A stretch of DNA of 64,000 nucleotides. Origin: JANQGG01 sp964642175. GTDB taxonomy: Bacteria > Bacteroidota > Chlorobiia > Chlorobiales > Chloroherpetonaceae. The DNA lies in contig CAZXOK010000004.1 in the NCBI GenBank assembly GCA_964642175.1, forward strand, positions 62,001 through 126,000, given 5' to 3'. Shown in pieces: positions 17,663 to 26,612 of this stretch (the first letter of the stretch is position 1; the number at the start of each line of letters is the position of its first letter). The notes beneath the pieces are model-generated. The model saw only the letters and a program-made list of their open reading frames with translations. It ran no database searches and was not told where the DNA came from. A program made the position numbers and the translations under genes.

Positions 17663-18801
17663 CAGCACCACAATTTCAAAATCGTGACAACTACAGCTTA
17701 ATCACTGCATTTGTCTACAAAGAGCATAGCAATGTTGTTGTGAAAAAGGCCATGGATGCCGGGGCCAGCATTGGTTCTTTGACCCAGGCCAGAGGTACGA
17801 TCAAGCGCTCCAAGATTGGTTTTCTGCCGCGTCCGAATATCTCCCCTTCGCGCGATATCCTTCAGTTTATCGTAAAGAAAGACTCCGCAGAAAAAGTTTT
17901 TAATACCATTGTTTCAACTGCCAAGCTTGAATATTCCGGAGCAGGAGCAGCTTTTATTGCCGATATCGATAACCTTTGGTTTATCGGCGATGCAATCATA
18001 GAAAAAGATTCCGATGAGAAATCCTCCGGGCAGATCCAGTCTGAATTGACCAGCGACCTGGAACTTATCGCTTGTATTTCTCAGCGGGGCAAAGCTGATG
18101 ACATTGTTGAAGCCTCCATTTCCCAGGGAAGCTCCGGGCCGGTAGTCACTTACGGATATGGTCGTGGCGTTCGCGATAAACTGGGTCTGTTGCGTATTGC
18201 CATCAATCCTGAAAAAGAAATTGTTTTTGTTGTTGTCACCAAGTATGAGCTGGATTCCATTTTTGAAGCCATGATCTCTGCCGGCAAATTAGATCGGCCG
18301 GCCATGGGCTTTATCTATCACATCCCTATCAGAAAAGGGCTCATAAACATTACCTCTTTTCAAAGCGGACAGTATTGGGCAGCGACCCGCGAGCAAATGA
18401 TCAAAGCCATCGACGAATTAAAAGGCAACCAGCTTTGGCGGCAGGTCAGCACATCCACCAATGCCTTTCATATCCGAAACCGGACTTATCTGGAACAACT
18501 GGTCAATATCAGGGCTATAGTTCGAAGGGATCTGGGCGATCAGTATATTTTAAAAGTAATGGAAGCTGGTGCAAGTGGAGCTACGGTTTCGTTCGGTTAC
18601 CTGATCGGCGGCGAAAAAGTTACCAGTATCCTGGGACGCAACATCGCCGATGAGCGTGAGATCATAGACATTATCATTCCTGAGAATAAAGTGACCGATG
18701 TGGTTGAAAGCTTAAAAGAAGTCACCATTGAAGTAGAGAGTAAAAATGCATTCTTTTATTCATTACCGGTACCAAAAGCATTTACCTATTTAGGAAGTTA
18801 G
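17659..18801 (+). CDS. triple P-II-like (GlnB-fold) protein coupled to DUF1538 transporter
   Basis: A 380-residue soluble protein built of three P-II-like modules: about 11-115 (SLITAFVYKEHSNVVVKKAMDAG ... GAAFIADIDNLWFIG), about 135-240 (LELIACISQRGKADDIVEASISQG ... GFIYHIPIRKG) and about 283-380 (IRAIVRRDLGDQYILKVMEAG ... NAFFYSLPVPKA). Each shows the P-II order: strand, helix with an 'A-x-x-x-G-A/S' turn, a T-loop-like stretch, then strand-helix-strand. Classical P-II proteins are about 112-residue trimers, so one chain here could form a pseudo-trimer. The ATGA overlap with the DUF1538 gene implies translational coupling and a regulator-transporter pair. Ligand (nucleotide, 2-oxoglutarate or other) cannot be read from the sequence. 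Confidence 0.8.
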   Translation: MTAPQFQNRDNYSLITAFVYKEHSNVVVKKAMDAGASIGSLTQARGTIKRSKIGFLPRPNISPSRDILQFIVKKDSAEKVFNTIVSTAKLEYSGAGAAFIADIDNLWFIGDAIIEKDSDEKSSGQIQSELTSDLELIACISQRGKADDIVEASISQGSSGPVVTYGYGRGVRDKLGLLRIAINPEKEIVFVVVTKYELDSIFEAMISAGKLDRPAMGFIYHIPIRKGLINITSFQSGQYWAATREQMIKAIDELKGNQLWRQVSTSTNAFHIRNRTYLEQLVNIRAIVRRDLGDQYILKVMEAGASGATVSFGYLIGGEKVTSILGRNIADEREIIDIIIPENKVTDVVESLKEVTIEVESKNAFFYSLPVPKAFTYLGS

Positions 18802-18818
18802 GAGATCAATCCAATCAA

Positions 18819-20144
18819 ATGAGCACAATATTTAAAGACGCAACCATTATCAATCCGGCTGAAAAGCTCCATAAAAAAGGCTCCATAAAGCTTTCTGAAA
18901 ATGGCGTTCTGGAAGCAATGGTTCTCGATAACTCTGATCTGGCGTCGAATGCCGATGATCAAATCATTGATTTTTCTGATGGGATTATCTGCAGTGGCTT
19001 ATTTGATATGCATGTGCACTTTCGTGAACCGGGTTACGAATATAAAGAAACGCTTGAATCTGGCGCCCTGGCTGCTCGAGAAGGCGGATTTACCGGTGTG
19101 GCTATTATGCCTAACACCTCTCCACCCCTCGACACCCAGGCCATGGTCACGTTTATTAAAAGCAAATCCGCAAACCTGGCCGCTGATATTGAGGTTGTAG
19201 GCTGTATAACCGAGGGACGACAGGGTAAGAAAATTGCCAACTATGGTGAATTGCATGAGTCGGGTGTGTGTGCCCTCTCCGACGATGGTGATGCCGTGAT
19301 GAATTCGCAAGTCATGAGAATGGCCATCGAATATGCCACCACCTATCAATTACCCCTGATTCAACATTGCGAAGACCACAACCTGAGCGCCCAGGGCAAA
19401 GTCTATGAAAGCCCCGAAGCAACTCTTCAGGGATTGCCCGGTATGCCTTATGCCACCGAATCCATCATATTAGCCAGAGACCTCTTGCTCTTGAAAGACT
19501 TTCTGGCAACCAAAGCCCTTGAGAGTCGGTTAAAACCACACTACCATGTGGCTCATATCAGCTCTGCGTATTCACTCGACCTTGTCAGGCAGGCTAAAAA
19601 AGAAGGTTTGCCCGTAACTTGCGAAGTTACTCCTCACCACTTTTCTCTCACCACACAAGATGTTTATGAAGCAAACTACAACGGCAACTTTTGCATGAAC
19701 CCGCCGCTCGCCGACAAGGCTTCACAAACAGCAATTATAGACGCTATTATGGATGGCACTATAGATACCATTGCAAGCGACCATGCCCCACACGCCTGGC
19801 ATGAAAAAAGTGGCGGTATTATGCAGGCCCCGTTTGGGGTTGTTGGCCTTGAAACCAGTGTTGGCTTAACTTTCAGCCAGTTGGTTCATAAAGAAAAGAT
19901 CTCAGCTTACAGGGCTATTGAGATGCTCAGTTCAACACCTCGCCGAATTTTAGGCTTGCCACCTATTATATTAAACATTGGACACCCGGCTAATTTAAGC
20001 TTTATAAAACCAGATGAAACCTGGCAAGTAGATGCCAGCTCATTTAAAAGTAAATCCAAAAACACACCCTTCGATGGCTGGCGATTGACCGGTAAAGCGG
20101 TTGGCACTTGTAGCAATGGAAGAGTATTTTTAAATTTTGCCTAA
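18819..20144 (+). CDS. pyrC: dihydroorotase
   Basis: Zinc enzyme that cyclises carbamoyl aspartate to dihydroorotate in pyrimidine synthesis. The 441-residue length and motifs are those of class I dihydroorotase: DMHVHFREPGYEYKETLESG near 65-84 with the HxH metal ligands and the FREPG substrate loop, AIMPNTSPP near 98, later His ligands in LIQHCEDH near 186 and HVAHISSA near 242, and the metal-ligand Asp in ASDHAPHAWHEK near 318. No missing catalytic residue was seen. It begins 17 bases after the P-II gene and 21 bases before the Fur-family gene, so it could share a transcript with both. Confidence 0.95.
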   Translation: MSTIFKDATIINPAEKLHKKGSIKLSENGVLEAMVLDNSDLASNADDQIIDFSDGIICSGLFDMHVHFREPGYEYKETLESGALAAREGGFTGVAIMPNTSPPLDTQAMVTFIKSKSANLAADIEVVGCITEGRQGKKIANYGELHESGVCALSDDGDAVMNSQVMRMAIEYATTYQLPLIQHCEDHNLSAQGKVYESPEATLQGLPGMPYATESIILARDLLLLKDFLATKALESRLKPHYHVAHISSAYSLDLVRQAKKEGLPVTCEVTPHHFSLTTQDVYEANYNGNFCMNPPLADKASQTAIIDAIMDGTIDTIASDHAPHAWHEKSGGIMQAPFGVVGLETSVGLTFSQLVHKEKISAYRAIEMLSSTPRRILGLPPIILNIGHPANLSFIKPDETWQVDASSFKSKSKNTPFDGWRLTGKAVGTCSNGRVFLNFA

Positions 20145-20165
20145 TCCCCATAAAATTTTTGACTT

Positions 20166-20585
20166 ATGACTTGTTCAGAAAAATATATTGAAGTACTTCG
20201 TAATAACGATTTTAAAGTAACCATACCCCGTGTGAAGATTCTTGAAGTCCTGGACGCTTCTCTGGCACCCTTAACGGCTCAGGATATCCATAACCGCCTG
20301 GCTGAGCACGGCACCGATCTGGCAACCATCTACCGCTCGCTTAATAAATTCGTGGAAGTGGGCATTTTAAAGAAACTTGATTTTGGGGATGAGTATTCAC
20401 GCTACGAATCTACCAACCGGGAACATCACCATCATATTATTTGCATAGAATGCGGAAAGATAGAACAAGTCCATTACTGCAATATCGAAAAAATGTCAGA
20501 GATCATTAAAAGAGATACAGGCTTTACGGTAATTGATCATGAAGTATTCTTTAAAGGAATATGTAAGGATTGTGCAAAAAAATAA
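20166..20585 (+). CDS. Fur-family metalloregulator
   Basis: A 139-residue Fur superfamily repressor. Residues about 1-80 are the winged-helix DNA-binding domain (TIPRVKILEVLDAS... TAQDIHNRLAEHGTDLATIYRSLNKF), and residues about 85-139 the dimerisation domain with the His cluster NREHHHHIICIECGK and structural zinc Cys pairs CIEC and CKDC. Whether it senses iron, zinc (Zur) or peroxide (PerR) cannot be decided from these motifs. The metal-type ABC transporter genes about 1.8 kb downstream make a zinc role attractive, but I could not identify a clear binding palindrome. It follows pyrC by 21 bases. Confidence 0.92.
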   Translation: MTCSEKYIEVLRNNDFKVTIPRVKILEVLDASLAPLTAQDIHNRLAEHGTDLATIYRSLNKFVEVGILKKLDFGDEYSRYESTNREHHHHIICIECGKIEQVHYCNIEKMSEIIKRDTGFTVIDHEVFFKGICKDCAKK

Positions 20586-20662
20586 TCTACTGGTTTTTTA
20601 ATCAGTTATAATCATCGTATATTGCGGTTTATATTTTATGAACCTGATATCTTTACTTTAAG

Positions 20663-20845
20663 ATGGCAAAGAAGCAATCATTTGGTGATAAAGTCAAAGG
20701 AAAAAAGGATGGTAAATCCAAAACCATTAAGTTTGTATATTCGGTAAAGTCTGATAAAACCGGTCAGTGGCGTTTTTCCGAAAAATTTGTTCAGGTTGGA
20801 CCTGAAGATGATGAAGCCACCGTTCTGGCTAAAGCCATGAAATAA
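20663..20845 (+). CDS. small basic protein, unknown
   Basis: A 60-residue, Lys-rich protein (KKQSFGDKVKGKKDGKSKTI, then KFVYSVKSDKTGQWRFSEKFVQV). The second half looks like a beta hairpin. It vaguely recalls the short DUF4295-type proteins encoded near ribosomal genes in Bacteroidota (KSPKTGAYTFKE pattern), but the similarity is too slight to assign. It is followed by a good terminator and lies in a sensible place after the Fur-family gene, which supports it as a real gene. Confidence 0.65.
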   Translation: MAKKQSFGDKVKGKKDGKSKTIKFVYSVKSDKTGQWRFSEKFVQVGPEDDEATVLAKAMK

Positions 20846-20866
20846 AAGGCTATAGAAAAAGTTTAA

Positions 20867-20890
20867 AGGCGCTTCAAGCGCCTTTTTTTA
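20867..20890 (+). terminator. rho-independent terminator
   Basis: Stem aggcgc (20867-20872) / gcgcct (20878-20883), five-base loop, followed by seven T. Confidence 0.85.
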
Positions 20891-20922
20891 TGCTTTACGC
20901 CCTACCATCTAATTGATTAGCT

Positions 20923-21681
20923 ATGCAACAAGATCATCCTGAACAAACCGAGTGGTTTGTTTCCTGGTTTCAACACCCCTTGTATTTAAAACTATACCAG
21001 CATCGCGATCGTAGTGAAGCCAAAACCACCATCGAAACCCTTTTAAAACTCACGGGCATCAAACCGGGTTCCGAGGTCTTGGATGTTGCCTGCGGCGCCG
21101 GAAGACATGCCGTAGAACTGGCCAAATCGGGTATGGAGGTTTGGGCCAACGACCTCTCGGAGTTTTTGATCATGGAAGCCAAAGCGCTTTCAAGTAAATC
21201 TGGCACCAACATCCAATTCTCCCAAATGGATATGCGGCACCTTGTGCTTCAAAAGACATTTGACCTTGTGGTGCAACTCTTTACCAGTTTCGGGTATTTT
21301 AAAACCCGGGCCGAAGATGAAACCGTGCTCGAACATGTTCATAGTGCTTTAAAACCTAAGGGGTGGTACGTGCTTGATTTTTTTAATGCCCATCATGTTC
21401 AAGAAAATCTGGTGCCCTGCACTAAAAAAACGTTCGAGGATCTCACCATCACCGAAACCCGATGTATTGATCAGGAGTGCGTTAAGAAGACCATCACGAT
21501 TAAGGGCGGCATGGAAACCCTCTCTTTTTCCGAATCTGTCCGGTTATACTCACCCGAGCAGTTACGTGAAATGCTGGAGAAAAAAGGATTTCACATTGAA
21601 ACAGAGCTTGGAAGTTATTCGGGAGAAAGCTTTGATCCGGCAAACTCTAAACGCTACATCTCTCTGGCCCGAAAAGCTTAA
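20923..21681 (+). CDS. class I SAM-dependent methyltransferase
   Basis: A 252-residue cytosolic methyltransferase. Motif I is VLDVACGAGRHAVELAKSG near 46-64, followed by the acidic end of strand 2 (VWANDLSEF), motif II/III FDLVVQLFTSFGYFKTRAEDE near 110 and motif post-I VLEHVHSALKPKGWYVLDFFN near 130-150. This is the common methyltransferase-type-11/25 arrangement. The target is unknown: the N-terminus (TEWFVSWFQHPLYLKLYQHRD) is a pattern seen in many uncharacterised family members. It is flanked by terminators or long gaps, so probably a single-gene unit. Confidence 0.88.
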   Translation: MQQDHPEQTEWFVSWFQHPLYLKLYQHRDRSEAKTTIETLLKLTGIKPGSEVLDVACGAGRHAVELAKSGMEVWANDLSEFLIMEAKALSSKSGTNIQFSQMDMRHLVLQKTFDLVVQLFTSFGYFKTRAEDETVLEHVHSALKPKGWYVLDFFNAHHVQENLVPCTKKTFEDLTITETRCIDQECVKKTITIKGGMETLSFSESVRLYSPEQLREMLEKKGFHIETELGSYSGESFDPANSKRYISLARKA

Positions 21682-21781
21682 CACATACAATTCAAAAATT
21701 CCTCTTCTTTCGGATGGAAAATCTCTTTAAGTTGATATTTTGTTATCATCGCTGTTGTATTAATCTAAACTGCGTATAAGT

Positions 21782-22267
21782 ATGTCGGCAAGTTCACTCA
21801 GAAGCGCGATTAAACTCACACGAAAAGCATTGGTTGAGTTAAAGCTATCCTCCCGGTTGGTAACTGATCGCGACAGGCGTCGGGAAATTGAGTTAAAAAT
21901 CAGAGCCATAGAAAAGCTTTTAGACCGGGCTGAAGATAAAACCCAAGCCGCAAGTGAAACATCGTCGGTTTCCTCACGGCGTTTCGACAACCTGAATCTG
22001 GAACCCCAGATGATGGATAAGATTGAACAAAAGCTTAAAAACATTCGCGGCGCCGCCGGCAGCGCTTCATCTGAACCCATGAGAAGGGGCCTGGCAAATG
22101 TCATATCCGGACAACAAAATCGCTATTCAAAAACAGCTCAAACCCAAAGCTTAACAAGCCAGTGGATGCAAATCCTGAAATGGCCATACAATAAGCTTAA
22201 GGGGGTCTTCAGACAAACCAACAAGTTCTCCAGCGCCAAACGCCCACAAAATGAAAAGCCATATTAA
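21782..22267 (+). CDS. hypothetical charged coiled-coil protein
   Basis: A 161-residue, strongly basic and polar protein with no hydrophobic segment. Residues about 5-55 form an amphipathic helix rich in Arg/Lys/Glu (TDRDRRREIELKIRAIEKLLDRAEDK) that could be a coiled coil; the remainder is low in hydrophobics and probably disordered (SASSEPMRRG, NKFSSAKRPQNEK). I do not recognise it. It lies 78 bases before the ABC transporter ATPase gene. A real gene is likely because the frame is long for its base composition and no better frame overlaps it. Confidence 0.55.
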   Translation: MSASSLRSAIKLTRKALVELKLSSRLVTDRDRRREIELKIRAIEKLLDRAEDKTQAASETSSVSSRRFDNLNLEPQMMDKIEQKLKNIRGAAGSASSEPMRRGLANVISGQQNRYSKTAQTQSLTSQWMQILKWPYNKLKGVFRQTNKFSSAKRPQNEKPY

Positions 22268-22345
22268 CTGGTTATATTTTGACCTTGGTTTTTGGAAAAG
22301 ACTTGCATACATTTTTAGCTGTAACTGAAGTAAAACCTCACTTTT

Positions 22346-23017
22346 ATGTCTATTTCGTTAACTCACGTTAAAAAATCTTATGTGATTGATAACCAGGCTC
22401 ATCGGGTTATCAACATTCCGGAGTTCAAGGTTGAAAATGGTGGAAAAATGGCCATAGTAGGACGATCGGGTAGTGGAAAATCAACCCTATTGAACCTCAT
22501 ATCAGGCATTCTCCTACCCGACGATGGACAGATCACCATTAAAGATACAGACCTTAACCGGCTGAGCGAACCCGAGCGTGATTTGTTTCGTGCCCGAACC
22601 ATCGGGTTTGTGTTCCAAACCTTTAATTTATTGCAGGGCTTAACGGCCGAAGAAAATGTTGCGCTTGCCATGTCGTTTGCAGGCAAGCATGGCCAGGCCT
22701 TACATCAAGCCAAAACATTGCTGGACAAAGTAGGCCTGGGCAATAAATCGCATCATAAACCCCGGCAATTATCGGTTGGTGAGCAGCAACGCGTGGCACT
22801 GGCGCGTGCCATCAGTAATAACCCGCATATTATCCTGGCTGATGAGCCCACTGCGAACCTGGACGAACAAAGCGCTGAAATCGTAATGGATTTGCTGATG
22901 GAACTCAGCCAGGCTGAAGATCGGATTTTGCTTGTCGTGTCGCACGAAAAAGAAATTGCTCAAAAACTACCCGAGCAACTTTTACTATCAACCTTAAACC
23001 AAGTGCAACACACATGA
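22346..23017 (+). CDS. ABC transporter ATP-binding protein (MacB/LolD type)
   Basis: ATPase subunit of a type VII (MacB/LolD/FtsE-like) ABC system. The 223-residue protein has Walker A GRSGSGKSTLLN near 40, Q-loop FVFQTFNLLQGLTAEENV near 90, signature LSVGEQQRVALARAI near 136, Walker B IILADEPTANLDE near 156 and the H-loop VVSHEKE near 193. It overlaps the His-rich permease gene by 4 bases (ATGA), so the two are translated together. The partner permease and the DUF3299 gene after it suggest work on metal (probably zinc) homeostasis rather than lipoprotein sorting; this is an inference from context. Confidence 0.93.
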   Translation: MSISLTHVKKSYVIDNQAHRVINIPEFKVENGGKMAIVGRSGSGKSTLLNLISGILLPDDGQITIKDTDLNRLSEPERDLFRARTIGFVFQTFNLLQGLTAEENVALAMSFAGKHGQALHQAKTLLDKVGLGNKSHHKPRQLSVGEQQRVALARAISNNPHIILADEPTANLDEQSAEIVMDLLMELSQAEDRILLVVSHEKEIAQKLPEQLLLSTLNQVQHT

Positions 23018-24504
23018 GTATTTTTTCCCTGGTTATTAAAAATATCCTGCAACGAAAATTCTCAGTTTTTCTTACAGTGATTTCGGTATCGCTTGGGGTA
23101 GCCTTGATTGCCTCTACGCTGGCCATTAAGCATGAAGTTGAAAAGAATTTCAACCAAAGCAATGTCGGTTATGAAATGATCGTGGGCGCTAAAGGTAGTG
23201 CTATGCAACTGGTTCTCAACACGGTTTTTATGCTGGGTGATCCGGTGGGTAATATTTCGTTTGATGTGTATGACTCTTTAAGGAATGATCGCCGTGTTGC
23301 CCTGGCCCTGCCTTACGCACTGGGCGATAACTACAGGGGATTTAAGATTGTAGGCTCAACCGATGAGTTGTTTTCGGACTTTCAGTACAAAGTTGGTCAG
23401 ACGTTTTCTTTCCGGGAAGGCTCTTCGTTCGAGCCACATTCCAACTTCCAGGCTGTTTTGGGACATGAAACGGCTAAAAGCACCGGTTTAAAAATTGACG
23501 ACCAGTTTGTAGCTACTCACGGTTTGCAGGAGTCGGGCGAAGGAGTAGGGCATAAGCACGAAGACACCCCGTTTAAAGTGGTTGGTATCTTAAACCCGAC
23601 CGGAACCACATCCGATAAAGTGATCTTTACAACGGTGGAATCGGTTTGGGCCGTGCATGAGCATGAAATGGGTCATGCCGGGCATGATGACCACATAGAT
23701 GGGCAGGATCACCATCATGAAGAACATGCTTCGCATGAGGATCATACTGAACATACCCATAAAGAAGATACGCACACCCATCACCACGATGAAGAGCATG
23801 AAGAGCATGCTAAGCACGACCACCATCAGGAGCACCATCATGCCGGGGAGGAACATGCTGCAGATGAGGGTGCAGAACATCACGCATCAGAGCATCATGC
23901 GTCGAAGATCCATACGGAACACCACACGATTACGGACCTGACGGCCATCCTTGTAAAAGTGCGCTCGCCATTATTTGCCCTTCAGCTTTATAAACAGATC
24001 AACGATGCTCCAATTGCACAAGCCGCTATTCCGGCTAGGGAGATCAACAACCTTTTTCAGATTATCGGCAATATAGACTGGGCATTTTTGCTCATCACCT
24101 TTCTGGTGATCGTGGTGGCTTTAATTGGAATGATGGTTGCAATCTACAACTCTCTTTATGAACGACGGCGCGAGATCTCGATAATGCGGGCATTGGGCGC
24201 TCATCGCTCCAAAATATTTGGGATCATCACCCTGGAAGCCTTCACCATATCATTTTTGGGGGCATTTCTTGGCCTGTTGCTCAGTAAGGCACTTTCAATG
24301 GGTTTAAAAAGTTATATCTTACAGACAACCGGTGTTGAAATTTCAATCAATCTGATAACCATGATGAACATTGCCGGCATTGCTTTACCAATAGAGCTTC
24401 TGCTCCTGGTTGGTGTGTCTGTTATTGGCGCGCTTGTAGCGATGTTGCCGGCCTTTGATGCCTATAAAACTGATGTTTCGAGAAACTTAAGTCCGATATC
24501 CTGA
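23014..24504 (+). CDS. FtsX/MacB-type ABC permease with a large His-rich insertion
   Basis: Membrane subunit of the MacB/LolC family: N-terminal membrane segment about 13-35 (SVFLTVISVSLGVALIAST), a periplasmic MacB-PCD-like domain, then three C-terminal segments about 355-385, 405-430 and 450-480, with the family motif YERRREISIMRALGA near 378. Residues about 212-310 are inserted in the periplasmic domain and are extraordinarily rich in His, Glu and Asp (for example DHIDGQDHHHEEHASHEDHT and THKEDTHTHHHDEEHEE), a probable metal-binding loop. Typical MacB-family permeases of this length lack it. The gene overlaps both neighbours (4 bases upstream, 1 base downstream). Vibrio cholerae zinc-uptake genes of the Zrg type, as I recall, pair similar ABC parts with DUF3299, which supports a zinc role. 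Confidence 0.9.
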   Translation: MSIFSLVIKNILQRKFSVFLTVISVSLGVALIASTLAIKHEVEKNFNQSNVGYEMIVGAKGSAMQLVLNTVFMLGDPVGNISFDVYDSLRNDRRVALALPYALGDNYRGFKIVGSTDELFSDFQYKVGQTFSFREGSSFEPHSNFQAVLGHETAKSTGLKIDDQFVATHGLQESGEGVGHKHEDTPFKVVGILNPTGTTSDKVIFTTVESVWAVHEHEMGHAGHDDHIDGQDHHHEEHASHEDHTEHTHKEDTHTHHHDEEHEEHAKHDHHQEHHHAGEEHAADEGAEHHASEHHASKIHTEHHTITDLTAILVKVRSPLFALQLYKQINDAPIAQAAIPAREINNLFQIIGNIDWAFLLITFLVIVVALIGMMVAIYNSLYERRREISIMRALGAHRSKIFGIITLEAFTISFLGAFLGLLLSKALSMGLKSYILQTTGVEISINLITMMNIAGIALPIELLLLVGVSVIGALVAMLPAFDAYKTDVSRNLSPIS

Positions 24505-25103
24505 TGCCATTTGATGTAAGATCCAAATGTTTCTGGTTTAGATATATCCTGACAGGCCTGTTTAGCTTTATGTTGATCTGGCCAGAAAACGCTACTTTTA
24601 ATACAACTTTATCTCATAGCCAAAGCCATAAGCCAAAGCTTTTAATGGCAGGCCTCAAAAACTTTCAACAAACATCTCCGAAACGGATCACTTATAACGA
24701 CCTGCGTTCATACCGGTTCAGCCAGAGAAGCCGAAGCCCGATCCCGCCTAAATTACAATCAGTTAATGGTAAACTAGTAAGCATTGCAGGCTACATGATC
24801 CCCCTGAGCACAGCCAAAGAGATCTCGGAATTCATGCTGATCCAGTACCCGTTTTTTGGTTGCTGCTATTCTATTCCGCCAGAGCCTAACGAAACAGTTT
24901 TGGTATCTATGCCCAGGGGAAAAAGTGTGGATTATCTTGAAAAACCAATTCGGGTGACCGGACGCTTTAAAGTCAACGATACAAAGATTGATGGCTTTAC
25001 CGTAAGCCTTTACCGCATTGAATCGGCGAAAATTGCGATCACCTCCGCCAACGATAAGGATATTAAAGAACACACTGGCCGAGGCTGGGTACCCGGAAAT
25101 TAG
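24504..25103 (+). CDS. DUF3299 family exported protein
   Basis: A 199-residue protein with a hydrophobic N-terminal segment (FRYILTGLFSFMLIW, about 12-27) that should act as signal or anchor. The mature part carries the DUF3299 pattern: LQSVNGKLVSIAGYMIPLS near 85, the Cys pair and Pro in FFGCCYSIPPEPNETVLVSM near 118-137, and IRVTGRFKV near 150. Proteins of this family commonly sit beside ABC permeases of the MacB type with His-rich regions. The start codon overlaps the permease stop (TGATG), so it belongs to the same operon. Its biochemical function is not known to me; an OB-fold-like periplasmic metal-handling role is a guess. Confidence 0.85.
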   Translation: MPFDVRSKCFWFRYILTGLFSFMLIWPENATFNTTLSHSQSHKPKLLMAGLKNFQQTSPKRITYNDLRSYRFSQRSRSPIPPKLQSVNGKLVSIAGYMIPLSTAKEISEFMLIQYPFFGCCYSIPPEPNETVLVSMPRGKSVDYLEKPIRVTGRFKVNDTKIDGFTVSLYRIESAKIAITSANDKDIKEHTGRGWVPGN

Positions 25104-25138
25104 TCTGTAAGGCCCTGGATAGTCGGATAAACCTTGCT

Positions 25139-25157
25139 AATGGCTCGTTAAGCCATT
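25139..25157 (+). terminator. weak hairpin after the ABC/DUF3299 operon
   Basis: Stem aatggct (25139-25145) / agccatt (25151-25157) with a 5-base loop. No long T run follows, so termination here is uncertain. Confidence 0.35.
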
Positions 25158-25263
25158 TGTAAGCTCATAAAAAAGCATTAAATTAATTTTTTATAATACA
25201 TTATGATTGGAATTTTAATATGCTTACTTAACTGTTAAGCATTTAATTTAAACGCAGATTTAC

Positions 25264-26577
25264 ATGGCCAAAGGTAAAACACCCGATAACAATGATAACA
25301 ATCAAAATTCCGGCAATGGTAAAGATGATATGATGGTGCATTGCTCGTTCTGTGGGCGTGCAAGTGATGAAGTAAATAGTATGGTAGCCGGTCCAAATGC
25401 GTTTATCTGTGATCGTTGCATACAAAGTGCGGTTGATATTATCCGCAACGATTTAACCGCTATTAAGACCAAGCAGCAAGCGCCAAAATCCCCTCGCCTG
25501 ATTAAACCAAAATCTATTTGTGAGGCCTTAGACAAATATGTCATAGGACAGGATCGTGCTAAAAAAGCCCTGTCGGTAGCCGTCTATAATCATTACAAAC
25601 GCATCGAATCCCAGGAATGGGTGGTTAATGATGATGATGTGGTTATTGAAAAGAGCAACATCTTGCTCATTGGCCCTACCGGAACCGGCAAAACCTTGCT
25701 GGCCCAAACCCTGGCCAACATTCTGGATGTCCCCTTCACCATCGTGGATGCCACTTCGCTCACTGAAGCGGGTTATGTGGGAGACGATGTGGAAAGCATC
25801 CTGGCTCGGTTGATTCAGGCAGCTGATTATAATATTGAGCGGGCAGAAAAAGGCATCATATATATTGATGAAATTGATAAGATCGCCAGAAAATCTGCTA
25901 ATGTGTCCATTACCCGCGATGTATCGGGTGAGGGTGTGCAACAAGCCTTGCTTAAAATCTTAGAAGGTACCGTAGCCGGTGTTCCACCTAAAGGTGGCCG
26001 CAAGCATCCCGAGCAGCATTTAATTAATGTCAACACCAAAAATATTCTGTTTGTCTGTGGCGGTGCCTTTGAAGGACTAGAAAAAGTAATAGCCAAACGC
26101 CTGACCAAAAACAACATGGGCTTTGGCAATACAGTGGCTCACTCTAAAGAAAAAGAATCAGCCGAAATTATCAGCAAAGTCACACCGGAAGATCTCTACC
26201 AGTATGGGCTTATTCCGGAATTCATCGGTCGTCTGCCATTTCTGACCACCCTGGATCCGTTGGATGAAGAAGCCTTGAAAAACATTCTGACCAAACCTAA
26301 GAATGCCATCACCAAGCAATATCATAAGCTCTTTGAGATGGAAAGTGTAGAACTGGTCTTCGATAACGACGCACTGGAATACGTGGTTGGTGTAGCCATG
26401 AAACGTGGCACAGGAGCTCGTGCTTTGAGATCTGTGCTTGAAAATGTGATGATGGATATTATGTTTGAGTTGCCCGATAAAGAAAACTTAAAATCCTGCA
26501 TCATCACCAAAGAATGTATTGAGAATAATACCCAACCGATATACCTCTATGAAGAAGAGGAGAAAAAATCGGCCTAA
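25264..26577 (+). CDS. clpX: ATP-dependent Clp protease ATPase subunit ClpX
   Basis: AAA+ unfoldase that feeds substrates to ClpP. The 437-residue protein has the N-terminal zinc-binding domain with CSFC ... CDRC (about residues 27-60), Walker A GPTGTGKT near 138, the pore loop GYVGDD near 165, Walker B IIYIDEIDK near 199, the arginine region and sensor 2 KRGTGARALRSVLE near 378, and PEFIGRLP near 319. The LGF/IGF-type ClpP-contact loop is replaced by a NNMGFGN segment near 285. Unlike many genomes, clpP is not adjacent in this window. It has its own terminator and is preceded by a 160-base gap that should hold the promoter. Confidence 0.97.
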   Translation: MAKGKTPDNNDNNQNSGNGKDDMMVHCSFCGRASDEVNSMVAGPNAFICDRCIQSAVDIIRNDLTAIKTKQQAPKSPRLIKPKSICEALDKYVIGQDRAKKALSVAVYNHYKRIESQEWVVNDDDVVIEKSNILLIGPTGTGKTLLAQTLANILDVPFTIVDATSLTEAGYVGDDVESILARLIQAADYNIERAEKGIIYIDEIDKIARKSANVSITRDVSGEGVQQALLKILEGTVAGVPPKGGRKHPEQHLINVNTKNILFVCGGAFEGLEKVIAKRLTKNNMGFGNTVAHSKEKESAEIISKVTPEDLYQYGLIPEFIGRLPFLTTLDPLDEEALKNILTKPKNAITKQYHKLFEMESVELVFDNDALEYVVGVAMKRGTGARALRSVLENVMMDIMFELPDKENLKSCIITKECIENNTQPIYLYEEEEKKSA

Positions 26578-26612
26578 GATAACCAAACGGTTAGAAACAG
26601 TACTGTTACTCA

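Noticed and set aside
23590..23941. Met-rich and Arg-rich ORFs over the permease gene
   Set aside because: They are shadows of the CAT/GAT-rich codons that encode the His-rich loop.
20166..25103. Firm assignment of the Fur-family protein as Zur regulating the ABC operon
   Set aside because: No convincing operator palindrome was seen before the transporter genes and the sensor residues do not decide between Fur, Zur and PerR.
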